Origin: Dokdonia sp. PRO95
GTDB lineage: Bacteria; Bacteroidota; Bacteroidia; Flavobacteriales; Flavobacteriaceae
Direction of reading: 5' to 3'
DNA: 64,000 nt
Assembly (NCBI RefSeq): GCF_000355805.1
Contig: NZ_CM001837.1
Location: 2,841,868-2,905,867, forward strand
Shown here: one piece after another, positions 30,858 to 40,584 of the stretch
Numbering within the stretch: position 1 is the stretch's first letter
Layout of the letters: each line of letters starts with the position of its first letter
Notes under the pieces: generated by a model
Databases searched by the model: none
Told to the model about the DNA's origin: nothing
The model's input: only the letters and a program-made list of their open reading frames with translations
Program-made: the position numbers and the translations under genes

Positions 30858-33854
30858 CTACTGCACTATAATCTTCTTAGTTTTAGTAAAGCGGCCTGTT
30901 TGATCATTTACTGTGACTATATAAACTCCTGCCGAAAGATTAGCTAAATTCAATAACACTCTAAAGCCATCATTACCTCTAGCTATCGACTTATACGTTA
31001 ACTGTTGCCCTAACAGATTTGAAACACCCACATATACCTTACCATCGTAATCTGTTGGCAATTGCACATCAAATTGATTGTCTTCTAAGGATGTGACAAC
31101 TAAGTCTGTAGTTCCTTGTAAAAAATCATCGATGCTTAATGTATCATCTATAATAACTGTATAATCCTGCACTTCACCAAAACGGAAATCAGAACACGGA
31201 TTATTAATATCACCTGGCTCTGCACCATCAATAGCTTTGGCACGTAAAATATGGCTGCCTATAGGTGCATCTAATGGAATTACCAGATCAAAACTATCCA
31301 AAGTATTTGCTCCTGGAAAAGGAACTCCTTGAATTAATTGCTCAGACTCTTCAAAAATGAAGTTATCATTAAAATCAATCCATACCGAGAGTACTTCGAT
31401 ACCTGCTCCTGCATCATAGTTATGGCGAGCTTGAAGCACATATTCATTTTGACCAGCTACATTACTTAAAGTTGTTTCTAAGTCCGTACGATCTGCATAA
31501 CCTTGAGGACCGTTTGAAGGTTCTGTATTACATCCATCACCGCCATCATCTACATTAATGGTGTTTAATATAAATTGCTTAATCCCGTCTGCTTGACAAC
31601 CAGCACCATTAGGTTCGGTGGCACGAGGCATACAAGAGTTAGTTACTTCTGTTGTTGCTACGTCATTTGCTGGGTCTTGATCTCCCAAACTATTTGTTCT
31701 TGCTTCTAACTGATAGGTGGTAAATACTGTAATATCTGCTTGAACTGCAAATGAGAATTCTTCTATTGCTCCAGTAGCAATGGAACCCGTAAATGTTTCT
31801 ACTATAGGAGTTCCTCCGTCTACAGTATACTGTACTTCAAATCCTGACTGCTCGTTTGCTCCAAAATTTTTAATACGAATAACTACTGTTTCTTCAGACA
31901 GCCCTCCAGCTGACTCTGGAGCCGTAATACTTAAAACACCTAAGTCATTCTCAAATAAATGAGCTACTGTTTTCATAGCGTCATTATTTACAGGTGCTTG
32001 ATCAGTTGCTAGACTTGTTTCTGTAACAATATTGTATGATTCTCCTTGAGTAGATAAATCTACGGTTGCTGTAAACTCGTATTCCATATTAGAATTGGCA
32101 GCTATTGGCCCAGCGATAACCTCATTTGCTACCACTACCCCATCTATTGATAATGAGATAGGGATATCTACCTGGGCATCTGTCCCAAAGTTTCTAACTG
32201 TTACTTGTACAGTTTCCGTAGTTGTGAGAATACCATCTACCGGAGAGTCAATAGCAATTACCCCTACATCATTAGTAAATCCATCTGATAATCTAAAGGA
32301 AGCTATCTGCGTATCCCAGAAATTAGTTGCAGAGAAATATTCGGCAGTATGCCAAAAGGAAAAATCATTTGGATCCATTGTTAAATGTGAGTAATCACCA
32401 AACCGATTAGAAAAAGTCTGTATACCAGAACCCTGGATAATAACTTCTTCTCCTAGTGTCATCTCTCCAGCGGCATCACCATCAAAACGCCCTGTATAAT
32501 TTATACCGATAAAATCATTAATGCTTCCTATATTAAATGCAAGTCCTATATTTCCTTGAGCATCCATTGCACCACTTCCCATAAAACGACTTTGACCATC
32601 ATCTGGGGCATAAGTACCTTGCTGGAAGACACTCCAAGGCTCAGTATCGCTGTTACGTAATTCTGTCCAGCGTATTCCTGATCTATCATTTCCATCTACA
32701 TCAACATTAAAGGAGATAAGCCACGAGTTATGATCTTCAAAACTCCTATAGTTTGCGGCATATGAAATAACACCTCCTATCATATCTATTTTTCTAGAAG
32801 TTCCTGGCTGCGCAAGATCGCCCTCTCCAAATTCTCCAAACACAGAATCAAAAGGAGCAACTGGTATTTCTAATGGCATTGATACGGTTGACTTTCCAGG
32901 TTCATCAAAATCCACATCTAACTCCCATACCTTCAAGTGATCTTCTGTAATAGCACCGCCCCAGCCATCGTCTTGTAAATACACAATATAACCTGGTGTA
33001 TCTTCTGGAAATGAAAACCCAGTTAGGTTTGCTGGTTCTGGACTAAAAACAGTATTCGGGTTACGCACTATACCTGGAAGATTAAAACCTACTAGAGTAA
33101 CATTTTCCTCTCCAGCGAGCATCGCTGCTCTATCTAATGCGTAGGTCGTGTTTCCTTGGTTTTTGTTTGCAGTTAAATAGTACGCATCTGGCCAGACCGC
33201 ATAATGTGGATAATCTGGAAAAGCATCTAATTGAAATTGATATAAGAAATAAGCTCCTGTAGGATCTGGAGTCTCAGATACTCCTATTACTAGAATATTA
33301 TTTAAACTAGCAATGTTAGATGTTTGAAACTGACTTACAAAAAAACGATCTGCTAGTTGATCATACATAACAATGGGATCACCTTCATTTTGTCCATTAC
33401 CTAGAAAATCACCTAATGATACTGGGCCTAAGAGCTGAGTTCCTTGCTTATCAAAAATATTTATAACGCTATTTATACCTTGTACATAGTGATCAGGCCC
33501 TACTGCTCCAGAAGGATCTGGCGGAGTAAAATTAGATTGACTCGAATTTCCACCCCCAAAATTTGCTTCTGTTTCAAGCATTCTAAACTGTCCAGAGGTA
33601 AATTGCGCAATTGGATCTGCACCTAGTGGTAGTGCCTGGTCATTTACTTTTCGATTTCCTCGTAAGTTATTAGGAACAATTGTAATCTCTGAGACTCCCT
33701 TAAATCTATTTGCAATAATTACAGGCTGATCTCTAAGCGGAGCAGTTTTACCTACAAATTTTCCCTTAGTAATCTCTGAAGGTGGTAATAGCTCCTGTGC
33801 AGTGAGATATATTGAAAAAGTGAATAGTAACAGGAAAAGTAGTTTTCTCTTCAT
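30858..33854 (-). CDS. Large secreted protein with CARDB-like repeats, GEVEDY-like domain and T9SS sorting domain
   Basis: This 998-residue exported protein has a signal peptide (MKRKLLFLLLFTFSIYLTAQ). A large N-terminal region follows (about 30-515), containing QSNFTPPDPSGAVGPDHYVQ. Next come two CARDB-like beta repeats (about 525-635, FTNDVGVIAIDSPVDG; about 635-740, ENDLGVLSITAPESAGG). A GEVEDY-type domain ends with FGEVQDYTVII near residue 905. The last 85 residues are a type A Por secretion sorting domain (SLEDNQFDVQLP, VYVGVSNLLGQQL, LSAGVYIVTV, TKKIIVQ). It is therefore expected to cross the outer membrane by the type IX secretion system and be released or anchored on the surface. No catalytic motif is visible; adhesion or substrate binding is the likeliest role. 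Confidence 0.85.
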   Translation of the reverse strand: MKRKLLFLLLFTFSIYLTAQELLPPSEITKGKFVGKTAPLRDQPVIIANRFKGVSEITIVPNNLRGNRKVNDQALPLGADPIAQFTSGQFRMLETEANFGGGNSSQSNFTPPDPSGAVGPDHYVQGINSVINIFDKQGTQLLGPVSLGDFLGNGQNEGDPIVMYDQLADRFFVSQFQTSNIASLNNILVIGVSETPDPTGAYFLYQFQLDAFPDYPHYAVWPDAYYLTANKNQGNTTYALDRAAMLAGEENVTLVGFNLPGIVRNPNTVFSPEPANLTGFSFPEDTPGYIVYLQDDGWGGAITEDHLKVWELDVDFDEPGKSTVSMPLEIPVAPFDSVFGEFGEGDLAQPGTSRKIDMIGGVISYAANYRSFEDHNSWLISFNVDVDGNDRSGIRWTELRNSDTEPWSVFQQGTYAPDDGQSRFMGSGAMDAQGNIGLAFNIGSINDFIGINYTGRFDGDAAGEMTLGEEVIIQGSGIQTFSNRFGDYSHLTMDPNDFSFWHTAEYFSATNFWDTQIASFRLSDGFTNDVGVIAIDSPVDGILTTTETVQVTVRNFGTDAQVDIPISLSIDGVVVANEVIAGPIAANSNMEYEFTATVDLSTQGESYNIVTETSLATDQAPVNNDAMKTVAHLFENDLGVLSITAPESAGGLSEETVVIRIKNFGANEQSGFEVQYTVDGGTPIVETFTGSIATGAIEEFSFAVQADITVFTTYQLEARTNSLGDQDPANDVATTEVTNSCMPRATEPNGAGCQADGIKQFILNTINVDDGGDGCNTEPSNGPQGYADRTDLETTLSNVAGQNEYVLQARHNYDAGAGIEVLSVWIDFNDNFIFEESEQLIQGVPFPGANTLDSFDLVIPLDAPIGSHILRAKAIDGAEPGDINNPCSDFRFGEVQDYTVIIDDTLSIDDFLQGTTDLVVTSLEDNQFDVQLPTDYDGKVYVGVSNLLGQQLTYKSIARGNDGFRVLLNLANLSAGVYIVTVNDQTGRFTKTKKIIVQ

Positions 33855-34028
33855 AATTTGGGGATTTTATGTTCTTTTTACTAAAGATAACATATTTTGA
33901 GACCTTTATCTTTATAAATGGTTAACAACTCGTTAAAAGAACAGGTTAAAGAGATATTATCCTACCTATAATATAAATAAATATTGTAGTAAATTTACGT
34001 CCTTAAACAACGCAACAAAACCAATCGG

Positions 34029-37000
34029 ATGATCCACTTCTTTGGAAACCCTCAAGGCACTGTTTACGCAGTACAAAGTACACAAGCATTTACACAGGAC
34101 GATACCGCTAAGCTCGTATGGCTTTTTGGCAACTCTCAAAAAATTGAAGCGTCTCATATTGACGCTTTTTTTATTGGACCTAGAGCAGCCATGATTACCC
34201 CATGGAGTACAAATGCTGTAGAGATTACCCAAAACATGGGAATCTCAAATATTATAAGGATAGAAGAGTTTCACGCTTTCGCGAAAGCGGACTCCTCAAC
34301 ACAGCAAGTCCAAACTAACCCTTTCCCATCTATAGAAGATGCTACAGGCGTAATTACAGAAAGCACTCCTGATTATGATCCTATGATCTCTCAAGAGTAC
34401 GCTGCATTAAATCAAGATATTTTTACGGTTAACGTTACTCCAGAATCTATTTTATCTATAGAGGATATTGCGGCATATAATGAGCAAGAAGGGTTATCGT
34501 TAAGTGATGAAGAGGTTGCTTACCTAAATGGTGTAGCTGCCAAAATAGGAAGACCACTTACAGATTCTGAAGTATTTGGTTTTAGCCAAGTAAACTCGGA
34601 GCACTGCCGTCACAAAATCTTTAATGGAACCTTTGTGATTGATGGTGAAGAGATGCCTTCTTCATTATTCAAATTGATTAAAGAAACATCAAAAGCACAT
34701 CCTAATACGATTGTATCTGCATATAAAGATAATGTTGCCTTTATAGAAGGACCACGTGTAACTCAATTTGCTCCTAATACAGCAGATAAACCTGATTTCT
34801 ATTCCGAAAAAGACTTTGACTCTGTTATTTCTATAAAAGCAGAAACTCACAACTTCCCAACTACCGTAGAGCCTTTTAACGGAGCTGCTACAGGTTCTGG
34901 TGGGGAAATACGCGATAGACTTGCTGGTGGTAAAGGATCACTTCCACTTGCTGGAACTGCAGTGTATATGACTCCTTATTCTAGACTTGAAAAAGAACGT
35001 CCTTGGGAACATGGAATGGACGCACGTAAATGGCTTTATCAAAACCCGATAGACCTACTTATTAAAGCTTCAAATGGAGCTTCAGACTTTGGAAACAAGT
35101 TTGGACAGCCTTTAATTGTTGGGTCTGTACTTACTTTTGAGCATCACGAAGACGGTCAGCGTCTAGGGTACGACAAAGTAATTATGCAAGCTGGGGGTAT
35201 TGGTTACGGTAAACGTGAGCAAGCACTTAAAGACACTCCACAAGATGGTGACAAAATTGTAATCTTAGGTGGTGAGAATTATAGAATAGGTATGGGTGGC
35301 GCTGCAGTGTCAAGTGCAGATACGGGAGCTTTTGACTCTGGAATCGAGCTTAACGCGGTACAACGTTCTAATCCAGAGATGCAAAAACGTGCTGCAAATG
35401 CAGTACGTGGTATGGTTGAGAGTGATGTAAACCCAATCGTATCTATACACGATCACGGTGCGGGAGGACATCTTAACTGTCTTTCTGAACTTGTAGAAGA
35501 TACTGGTGGTCTTATCGATCTTGACAAGTTACCTGTAGGAGACCCTACCCTATCTGCAAAGGAAATTATAGGAAACGAGTCGCAAGAACGTATGGGACTT
35601 GTTATAGGAGAGAAAGACATAGATATGCTACAACGCATTGCAGATCGTGAGCGCTCACCTATGTATGAAGTAGGCGACGTTACAAATGATCATCGTTTTA
35701 CATTTAAAAGTAAAACAACAGGCTTAAGCCCTATGGACTTGCACCTAGATGATATGTTTGGGAGCTCTCCAAAAACAATAATGACTGACAAGACGGTCGC
35801 TCGTGATTATAAAAATCCAGAATATCAACTTGAGCATTTCCACGATTATCTAGAACAGGTATTGCAACTAGAAGCTGTGGCTTGTAAAGACTGGCTTACT
35901 AACAAAGTAGATCGCTGTGTAGGTGGTCGCGTTGCAAAACAACAATGTGTCGGCCCATTACAAATACCACTTAACAATGTGGGTGTGATGGCACTTGATT
36001 TTAAAAGTACAGAAGGTATTGCTACTTCTATAGGACACTCACCAGTTTCTGGTCTTATTAATCCCGTAGCAGGAAGTAAAAACAGTATTGCAGAGGCACT
36101 TACAAACATAGTATGGGCTCCTCTTAAAGATGGTTTACAGTCTGTAAGCCTTTCGGCAAACTGGATGTGGCCTTGTAAAAATGAAGGAGAAGATGCTCGT
36201 TTGTATAAGGCTGTAGAAGCAATATCTGCAATGGCAATCAACCTTGGGATAAATGTTCCGACAGGTAAGGATAGTCTCTCAATGAAACAAAAATATCCAG
36301 ATGGTGATGTAATTGCCCCTGGTACTGTGGTTATTTCGGCAGCTGGAAATTGTAATGACATTAATAAGGTAGTAGAACCTGTACTTCAAAAAGATGGAGG
36401 TGCTATTTATTATATTAACATGTCTGGAGATACACATAAACTAGGAGGGTCTAGTTTTGCACAAGTATGTCATGCTATTGGTAATGAAGCGCCAAGTGTT
36501 GTGAGTGATACCGCTTTCGCGAAAGCGTTTAACACCATACAACAGCTCATAAAAGACAATAAAATCCAAGCTGGCCATGATATCGCTAGTGGCGGACTTA
36601 TCACTACCCTACTTGAACTTTGTTTTGCAGATGTAAACTTAGGTGCAAACCTAGACCTGACTGCACTTGGAGAACAAGATCTTATCAAATTACTTTTTTC
36701 TGAAAATGCAGGATTAGTTTTCCAAGCAGACCCATCTGTTGAAAATGTACTTGCTGATAACGGCGTTCCTTTCTTTCAAATAGGAACGGTAACAAGCACT
36801 GCAGAGCTTACAATCAAAAATAGTGGTGTAGAATTGGGACTTAACATTGCATCGCTACGTGACACTTGGTTTAAGACTTCTTATTTGCTAGATAATAAGC
36901 AAACAGCAAATGGTCTTGCAAAAGACCGTTTTGACAATTATAAAGTACAACCATTACAATATACATTCCCTGCACACTTTACAGGAAAGAAACCAGCATT

Positions 37001-37766
37001 AGACACTAGTAAAGCTAGACCTAAAGCAGCAATCTTACGTGAAAAAGGAAGTAACTCTGAGCGCGAGATGGCAAATGCGATGTACCTCGCAGGTTTTGAT
37101 GTAAAAGATGTGCACATGACAGATTTAATATCTGGACGTGAAACACTAGAAGATATTCAGTTTCTTGGAGCTGTAGGAGGATTTTCTAACAGCGATGTAT
37201 TAGGTTCTGCCAAAGGATGGGCTGGTGCCATAAAGTATAATGAGAAAGCAAATAAGGCGATTAAAAACTTCTTTGCACGTGAAGACACACTCTCTGTGGG
37301 GATCTGTAATGGTGCTCAATTGTTCTTAGAACTTGATCTTATAAATCCAGACCACGAGAAGTTGGCTAAACTTAAACATAACAACAGCCGCAAGCACGAG
37401 AGTAATTTTACTTCTGTAAAGATAGAAGAAAATAACAGTGTGATGCTTTCTACGCTTGCTGGAACTACGCTAGGCGTATGGATATCGCATGGTGAAGGTA
37501 GATTTGATTTACCTATGGGAGCAAGTGCTTATGATATCGTAGCGACTTATGGGTATGAAGGATATCCTGCAAACCCTAACGGATCTGACTTTAATACAGC
37601 GATGATTTGTGATACTACAGGTCGTCACCTTGCAACGATGCCACATATTGAGCGTTCTACATTCCCATGGAACTGGGCGCACTACCCTGCTGGAAGCAAT
37701 GACGAAGTGAGTCCATGGGTTGAAGCTTTTGTTAACGCAAGAATTTGGGTTGAGAAAAACTCATAA
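34029..37766 (+). CDS. purL: Phosphoribosylformylglycinamidine synthase (FGAM synthetase), single-chain
   Basis: This 1245-residue enzyme converts FGAR, glutamine and ATP to FGAM in the fourth step of purine synthesis. It is the large single-chain form. The N-terminal and linker domains contain FSQVNSEHCRHKIFNG. Two AIR-synthetase-like halves follow (SIKAETHNFPTTVEPFNGAA; GGRVAKQQCVGPLQIP; NVPTGKDSLSMKQKYPDG). The C-terminal class I glutaminase has VGICNGAQLFLELDLI with its nucleophilic Cys and MPHIERSTFPWNW. It is unusual in carrying two exact palindrome copies, both read as AFAKA (34274-34289 in the linker and 36512-36527 in the second half). It is a single gene with a strong terminator. 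Confidence 0.97.
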   Translation: MIHFFGNPQGTVYAVQSTQAFTQDDTAKLVWLFGNSQKIEASHIDAFFIGPRAAMITPWSTNAVEITQNMGISNIIRIEEFHAFAKADSSTQQVQTNPFPSIEDATGVITESTPDYDPMISQEYAALNQDIFTVNVTPESILSIEDIAAYNEQEGLSLSDEEVAYLNGVAAKIGRPLTDSEVFGFSQVNSEHCRHKIFNGTFVIDGEEMPSSLFKLIKETSKAHPNTIVSAYKDNVAFIEGPRVTQFAPNTADKPDFYSEKDFDSVISIKAETHNFPTTVEPFNGAATGSGGEIRDRLAGGKGSLPLAGTAVYMTPYSRLEKERPWEHGMDARKWLYQNPIDLLIKASNGASDFGNKFGQPLIVGSVLTFEHHEDGQRLGYDKVIMQAGGIGYGKREQALKDTPQDGDKIVILGGENYRIGMGGAAVSSADTGAFDSGIELNAVQRSNPEMQKRAANAVRGMVESDVNPIVSIHDHGAGGHLNCLSELVEDTGGLIDLDKLPVGDPTLSAKEIIGNESQERMGLVIGEKDIDMLQRIADRERSPMYEVGDVTNDHRFTFKSKTTGLSPMDLHLDDMFGSSPKTIMTDKTVARDYKNPEYQLEHFHDYLEQVLQLEAVACKDWLTNKVDRCVGGRVAKQQCVGPLQIPLNNVGVMALDFKSTEGIATSIGHSPVSGLINPVAGSKNSIAEALTNIVWAPLKDGLQSVSLSANWMWPCKNEGEDARLYKAVEAISAMAINLGINVPTGKDSLSMKQKYPDGDVIAPGTVVISAAGNCNDINKVVEPVLQKDGGAIYYINMSGDTHKLGGSSFAQVCHAIGNEAPSVVSDTAFAKAFNTIQQLIKDNKIQAGHDIASGGLITTLLELCFADVNLGANLDLTALGEQDLIKLLFSENAGLVFQADPSVENVLADNGVPFFQIGTVTSTAELTIKNSGVELGLNIASLRDTWFKTSYLLDNKQTANGLAKDRFDNYKVQPLQYTFPAHFTGKKPALDTSKARPKAAILREKGSNSEREMANAMYLAGFDVKDVHMTDLISGRETLEDIQFLGAVGGFSNSDVLGSAKGWAGAIKYNEKANKAIKNFFAREDTLSVGICNGAQLFLELDLINPDHEKLAKLKHNNSRKHESNFTSVKIEENNSVMLSTLAGTTLGVWISHGEGRFDLPMGASAYDIVATYGYEGYPANPNGSDFNTAMICDTTGRHLATMPHIERSTFPWNWAHYPAGSNDEVSPWVEAFVNARIWVEKNS
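34274..34289. repeat. Dispersed palindrome, copy 12 (perfect), in purL
   Basis: A perfect 16-mer read as HAFAKAD in the N-terminal part of PurL. Confidence 0.95.
36512..36527. repeat. Dispersed palindrome, copy 13 (perfect), second copy in purL
   Basis: A perfect 16-mer read as TAFAKAF. It is the only case here of two exact copies in one gene, 2238 bases apart. Confidence 0.95.
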
Positions 37767-37788
37767 TACCATATACTTTTAATTACAG

Positions 37789-37824
37789 AATGCCTCACTT
37801 TTCACTAAGTGAGGCATTTTTTTT
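37789..37824 (+). terminator. Rho-independent terminator of purL
   Basis: A 12-base-pair stem AATGCCTCACTT (37789-37800), a 6-base loop, then AAGTGAGGCATT (37807-37818) and a T run to 37824. Confidence 0.93.
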
Positions 37825-38053
37825 GCGTTCATGATTGAAATAGTGAGAGTCTAATCTGTCTTTGCAGAAATGAGTTTTTAAAGAAATTCATGATTTTTTA
37901 GAATCATGTTTGACAAAATTTAAAAATTAAAGCTTATCTTTTTTTACTTTAATACGCGTCATTTTGACCTAAATAAAGCCAAAAACCATATTTTTTAAAA
38001 AATTGTTAAAAACTTACTTTAATCGCATCTTAAAGAAAATCAAAGGGATATAT

Positions 38054-38061
38054 TACTTTTG
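38054..38061 (+). promoter_or_regulatory. Candidate -7 element (TACTTTTG) of the acyl-CoA synthetase gene
   Basis: A perfect TAnnTTTG match 84 bases before the ATG at 38146, with no clear -33 TTG. Confidence 0.35.
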
Positions 38062-38145
38062 TTAAATATCCTATCTCATTTTATGAATTTCTCAATAAAA
38101 ACCGTGCAATTTTTCCTATTTTGTAACACTATTTAAAAGCTATCT

Positions 38146-39915
38146 ATGGAAATTACCAGACTTTTTGATTTTCCTTATTATCAACTGGAAAAATTTAATC
38201 TCTCAGACGCACTCAACACTAAAAAGAATGGTGTTTGGGTTGCTACATCTACTCAAGAATATATCGATCAAGCAAATGCAATAAGTCGCGGACTATTACG
38301 ACTAGGTGTGAAGTCTAATGATAAAATTGCTGTCATTTCTATGACAAATCGTACAGAGTGGAATATTTGTGATATCGGAATTTTACAACTAGGAGCTCAA
38401 AACGTACCAATTTATCCTACCATTTCAGAAGAGGATTATGCTTATGTACTCAATCACTCTGAGTCTAAGTATGTATTTGTATCGTGTAATGAGGTGCGTG
38501 ATAAAGTATTGGCAATTAAAGACAAAGTACCTTCTCTTATTGAGGTATACTCTTTTGACGAAATTAATGACTGTAAAAATTGGTCTGAGGTTTTAGAATT
38601 AGGAAAAGACACTTCTAATCAGTCTGAGGTAGATGCGCTTAAAGCTGCCGTAACAACTAAGGATCTCGCAACGCTTATATATACTTCAGGTACAACTGGA
38701 CGTCCTAAGGGAGTAATGCTTTCTCACGAAAACATCGTGAGTAATGCACTCGCTAGTGCATATCGCCTGCCCCTTGCCGAGACAGGTACTAGGGCCTTGA
38801 GTTTTTTACCTGTTTGTCATATCTATGAACGTATGTTGATGTATTTATATCAATATAAAGGTGTATCCATTTTCTTTGCAGAATCTTTGGAGACTATTAG
38901 TGATAACTTAAAGGAGGTAAAACCTCAAGTTATGACAGCAGTACCTAGACTACTTGAAAAGGTTTATGATAAGATTATTGCAAAAGGTGCAGCTCTTACT
39001 GGAATTAAGAAGAAGTTATTTTTCTGGGCTGTAGAGGTTGGACTTAAATATGAACCATATGGTCAGAATGGCTGGTGGTATGAAAAACAACTTGCCCTTG
39101 CTCGTAAACTTATATTTTCAAAGTGGAAAGAAGGTTTAGGTGGAAACCTTGACCTTATTGCTTCTGGAAGCGCTGCATTACAGCCAAGACTAGCGAGAAT
39201 TTTTAATGCTGCCGAAATGGGAATCATGGAAGGTTATGGACTTACGGAGACCTCTCCTGTATGTTCTGTAAACGATATGCGTGATGGTGGTTTTAGAATA
39301 GGAACCGTAGGTAAATTACTACCAGGCGTTGAAGTTAAAATCGCAGAGGATGGTGAAGTTCTTGTAAAAGGGCCTAACGTTATGATAGGTTATTATAAAG
39401 ATGAAGCAAAAACTGCCGAAGTATTAAATAACGGCTATTTCCATACTGGTGATATAGGACACATTGATGAGGATGGATTCTTAAAAATCACAGATCGTAA
39501 AAAAGAGATGTTTAAAACCTCCGGAGGTAAATACGTCGCTCCTCAACTTCTAGAAAATAGATTTAAACAATCACGATTTATAGAGCAAATCATGGTGATA
39601 GGAGAAGGCCAAAAAATGCCTGCTGCTTTAATCCAGCCTAATTTTGAATTTTTAGAAGAATGGGCAAAGATGAAAAACATAAGCTATTCTAACTTAGATG
39701 AGCTTCTTGCATCAGAGCGTGTTCAAGATCGCTACCAGCAGGAAGTAAACGAGGCAAATGAGACATTTGCTAAGTGGGAAAAAATTAAAACCTTCCGTCT
39801 TACGCATGATGCTTGGACAGTAGAAGGTGGTCACCTCACTCCTACCATGAAGCTTAAACGTAAAATCATTAGAGAGAATTACATTCACCTCTATAATGAC
39901 ATTTACGACTTATAA
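38146..39915 (+). CDS. Long-chain fatty acid-CoA ligase (AMP-forming)
   Basis: This 589-residue enzyme activates long-chain fatty acids to acyl-CoA through an acyl-adenylate. The adenylate-forming signature LIYTSGTTGRPKGVMLSHEN is complete. The motif EGYGLTETSPVCSVN and the hinge/catalytic region YFHTGDIGHIDEDGFLKITD are followed by RKKEMFKTSGGKYVAPQLLE, with the usual C-terminal Lys region. The 'FAD long-chain' type is also suggested by FLPVCHIYERMLMY. It is a monocistronic gene with its own candidate promoter and a strong terminator. It feeds fatty acids to beta-oxidation or lipid synthesis; which one is not evident from the context. Confidence 0.92.
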   Translation: MEITRLFDFPYYQLEKFNLSDALNTKKNGVWVATSTQEYIDQANAISRGLLRLGVKSNDKIAVISMTNRTEWNICDIGILQLGAQNVPIYPTISEEDYAYVLNHSESKYVFVSCNEVRDKVLAIKDKVPSLIEVYSFDEINDCKNWSEVLELGKDTSNQSEVDALKAAVTTKDLATLIYTSGTTGRPKGVMLSHENIVSNALASAYRLPLAETGTRALSFLPVCHIYERMLMYLYQYKGVSIFFAESLETISDNLKEVKPQVMTAVPRLLEKVYDKIIAKGAALTGIKKKLFFWAVEVGLKYEPYGQNGWWYEKQLALARKLIFSKWKEGLGGNLDLIASGSAALQPRLARIFNAAEMGIMEGYGLTETSPVCSVNDMRDGGFRIGTVGKLLPGVEVKIAEDGEVLVKGPNVMIGYYKDEAKTAEVLNNGYFHTGDIGHIDEDGFLKITDRKKEMFKTSGGKYVAPQLLENRFKQSRFIEQIMVIGEGQKMPAALIQPNFEFLEEWAKMKNISYSNLDELLASERVQDRYQQEVNEANETFAKWEKIKTFRLTHDAWTVEGGHLTPTMKLKRKIIRENYIHLYNDIYDL

Positions 39916-39920
39916 TATTT

Positions 39921-39950
39921 AAAAAGGTTGCGCATTGCGCAACCTTTTTT
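39921..39950 (+). terminator. Rho-independent terminator of the acyl-CoA synthetase gene
   Basis: A 13-base-pair stem AAAAAGGTTGCGC (39921-39933), loop ATT, then GCGCAACCTTTTT, with T residues to 39950. The strong GC core starts six bases after the stop. Confidence 0.93.
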
Positions 39951-39989
39951 GATTGGAGTAGTATCTAGTTAAAAAAAATCTATCCGTTT

Positions 39990-40424
39990 ATGCCTTTATA
40001 TTCGATAGCACTAGTTATATCACAGTTGAGCTTAATTATCCTCATCATGTGGAATGGCAAACTTGTACATTGGGATATACCCTCTTTAAGTATTCAATTT
40101 TTAGGCATATTTGTCGCATTATGGGGCGTTTTTAGTATAAGGATTGGTAATTTCAATATTCAACCAGAGGTTAAAGCAGAGAATCTTGTCACTAAAGGGA
40201 TTTTCAGCGTTTTGAGAAATCCTATGTACACAGGAATCATCTTACTATTTTTACCTACGATACTTAAAGCACATAGTGCACTTATGTGGATTTACTATGC
40301 ATTATTAGTAACCGTGCTCATCCTCAAAATATATAGGGAAGAAATCTTCTTACAAGAAAAATTTGGTGAGGTGTATTCATTATATAAGGCGCGCACGTGG
40401 AGAATACTGCCATACATATTTTAA
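39990..40424 (+). CDS. Small membrane methyltransferase of the isoprenylcysteine carboxyl methyltransferase / PEMT type
   Basis: This 144-residue integral membrane protein has about four hydrophobic helices and the ICMT/PEMT-family C-terminal signature. The parts are GIFSVLRNPMYTGIILLF, REEIFLQEKFGEVYSLYKAR and TWRILPYIF. The RNPMY and EE...KFG-Y pieces form the SAM-binding region in this superfamily. Bacterial members methylate lipids or small molecules, and the substrate here is unknown. It follows the acyl-CoA synthetase gene but is separated from it by a strong terminator. A palindrome copy lies 40 bases past its stop. Confidence 0.8.
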   Translation: MPLYSIALVISQLSLIILIMWNGKLVHWDIPSLSIQFLGIFVALWGVFSIRIGNFNIQPEVKAENLVTKGIFSVLRNPMYTGIILLFLPTILKAHSALMWIYYALLVTVLILKIYREEIFLQEKFGEVYSLYKARTWRILPYIF

Positions 40425-40463
40425 TATACAGTGTAGTTTAAAATAGATTTTGTGGGTTATTTA

Positions 40464-40479
40464 TGCTTTCGCGAAAGCG
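40464..40479. repeat. Dispersed palindrome, copy 14 (TGCTTTCGCGAAAGCG)
   Basis: Intergenic, between the ICMT-like gene and uvrA. Only the first base is off consensus, and the right arm extends with TAAC. Confidence 0.95.
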
Positions 40480-40584
40480 TAACAACAGCAACTATCAATA
40501 TCCTTAATATTAACAATCTCTTATAGTGTTACTCGCTTTCTATTTAGGGCGCAAAGCGGTAAATTTGTTGCTTTGTAAAAATGT

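Larger units (their letters stand above)
37767..38145. other. Gene-free stretch between purL and the acyl-CoA synthetase gene
   Basis: 379 AT-rich bases holding the purL terminator (37789-37824) and a candidate -7 element TACTTTTG at 38054-38061. I see nothing else. Confidence 0.5.

Noticed and set aside
35846-36361. A 171-codon minus-strand frame inside purL
   Set aside because: It lies entirely opposite conserved purL coding sequence and has no protein features of its own.
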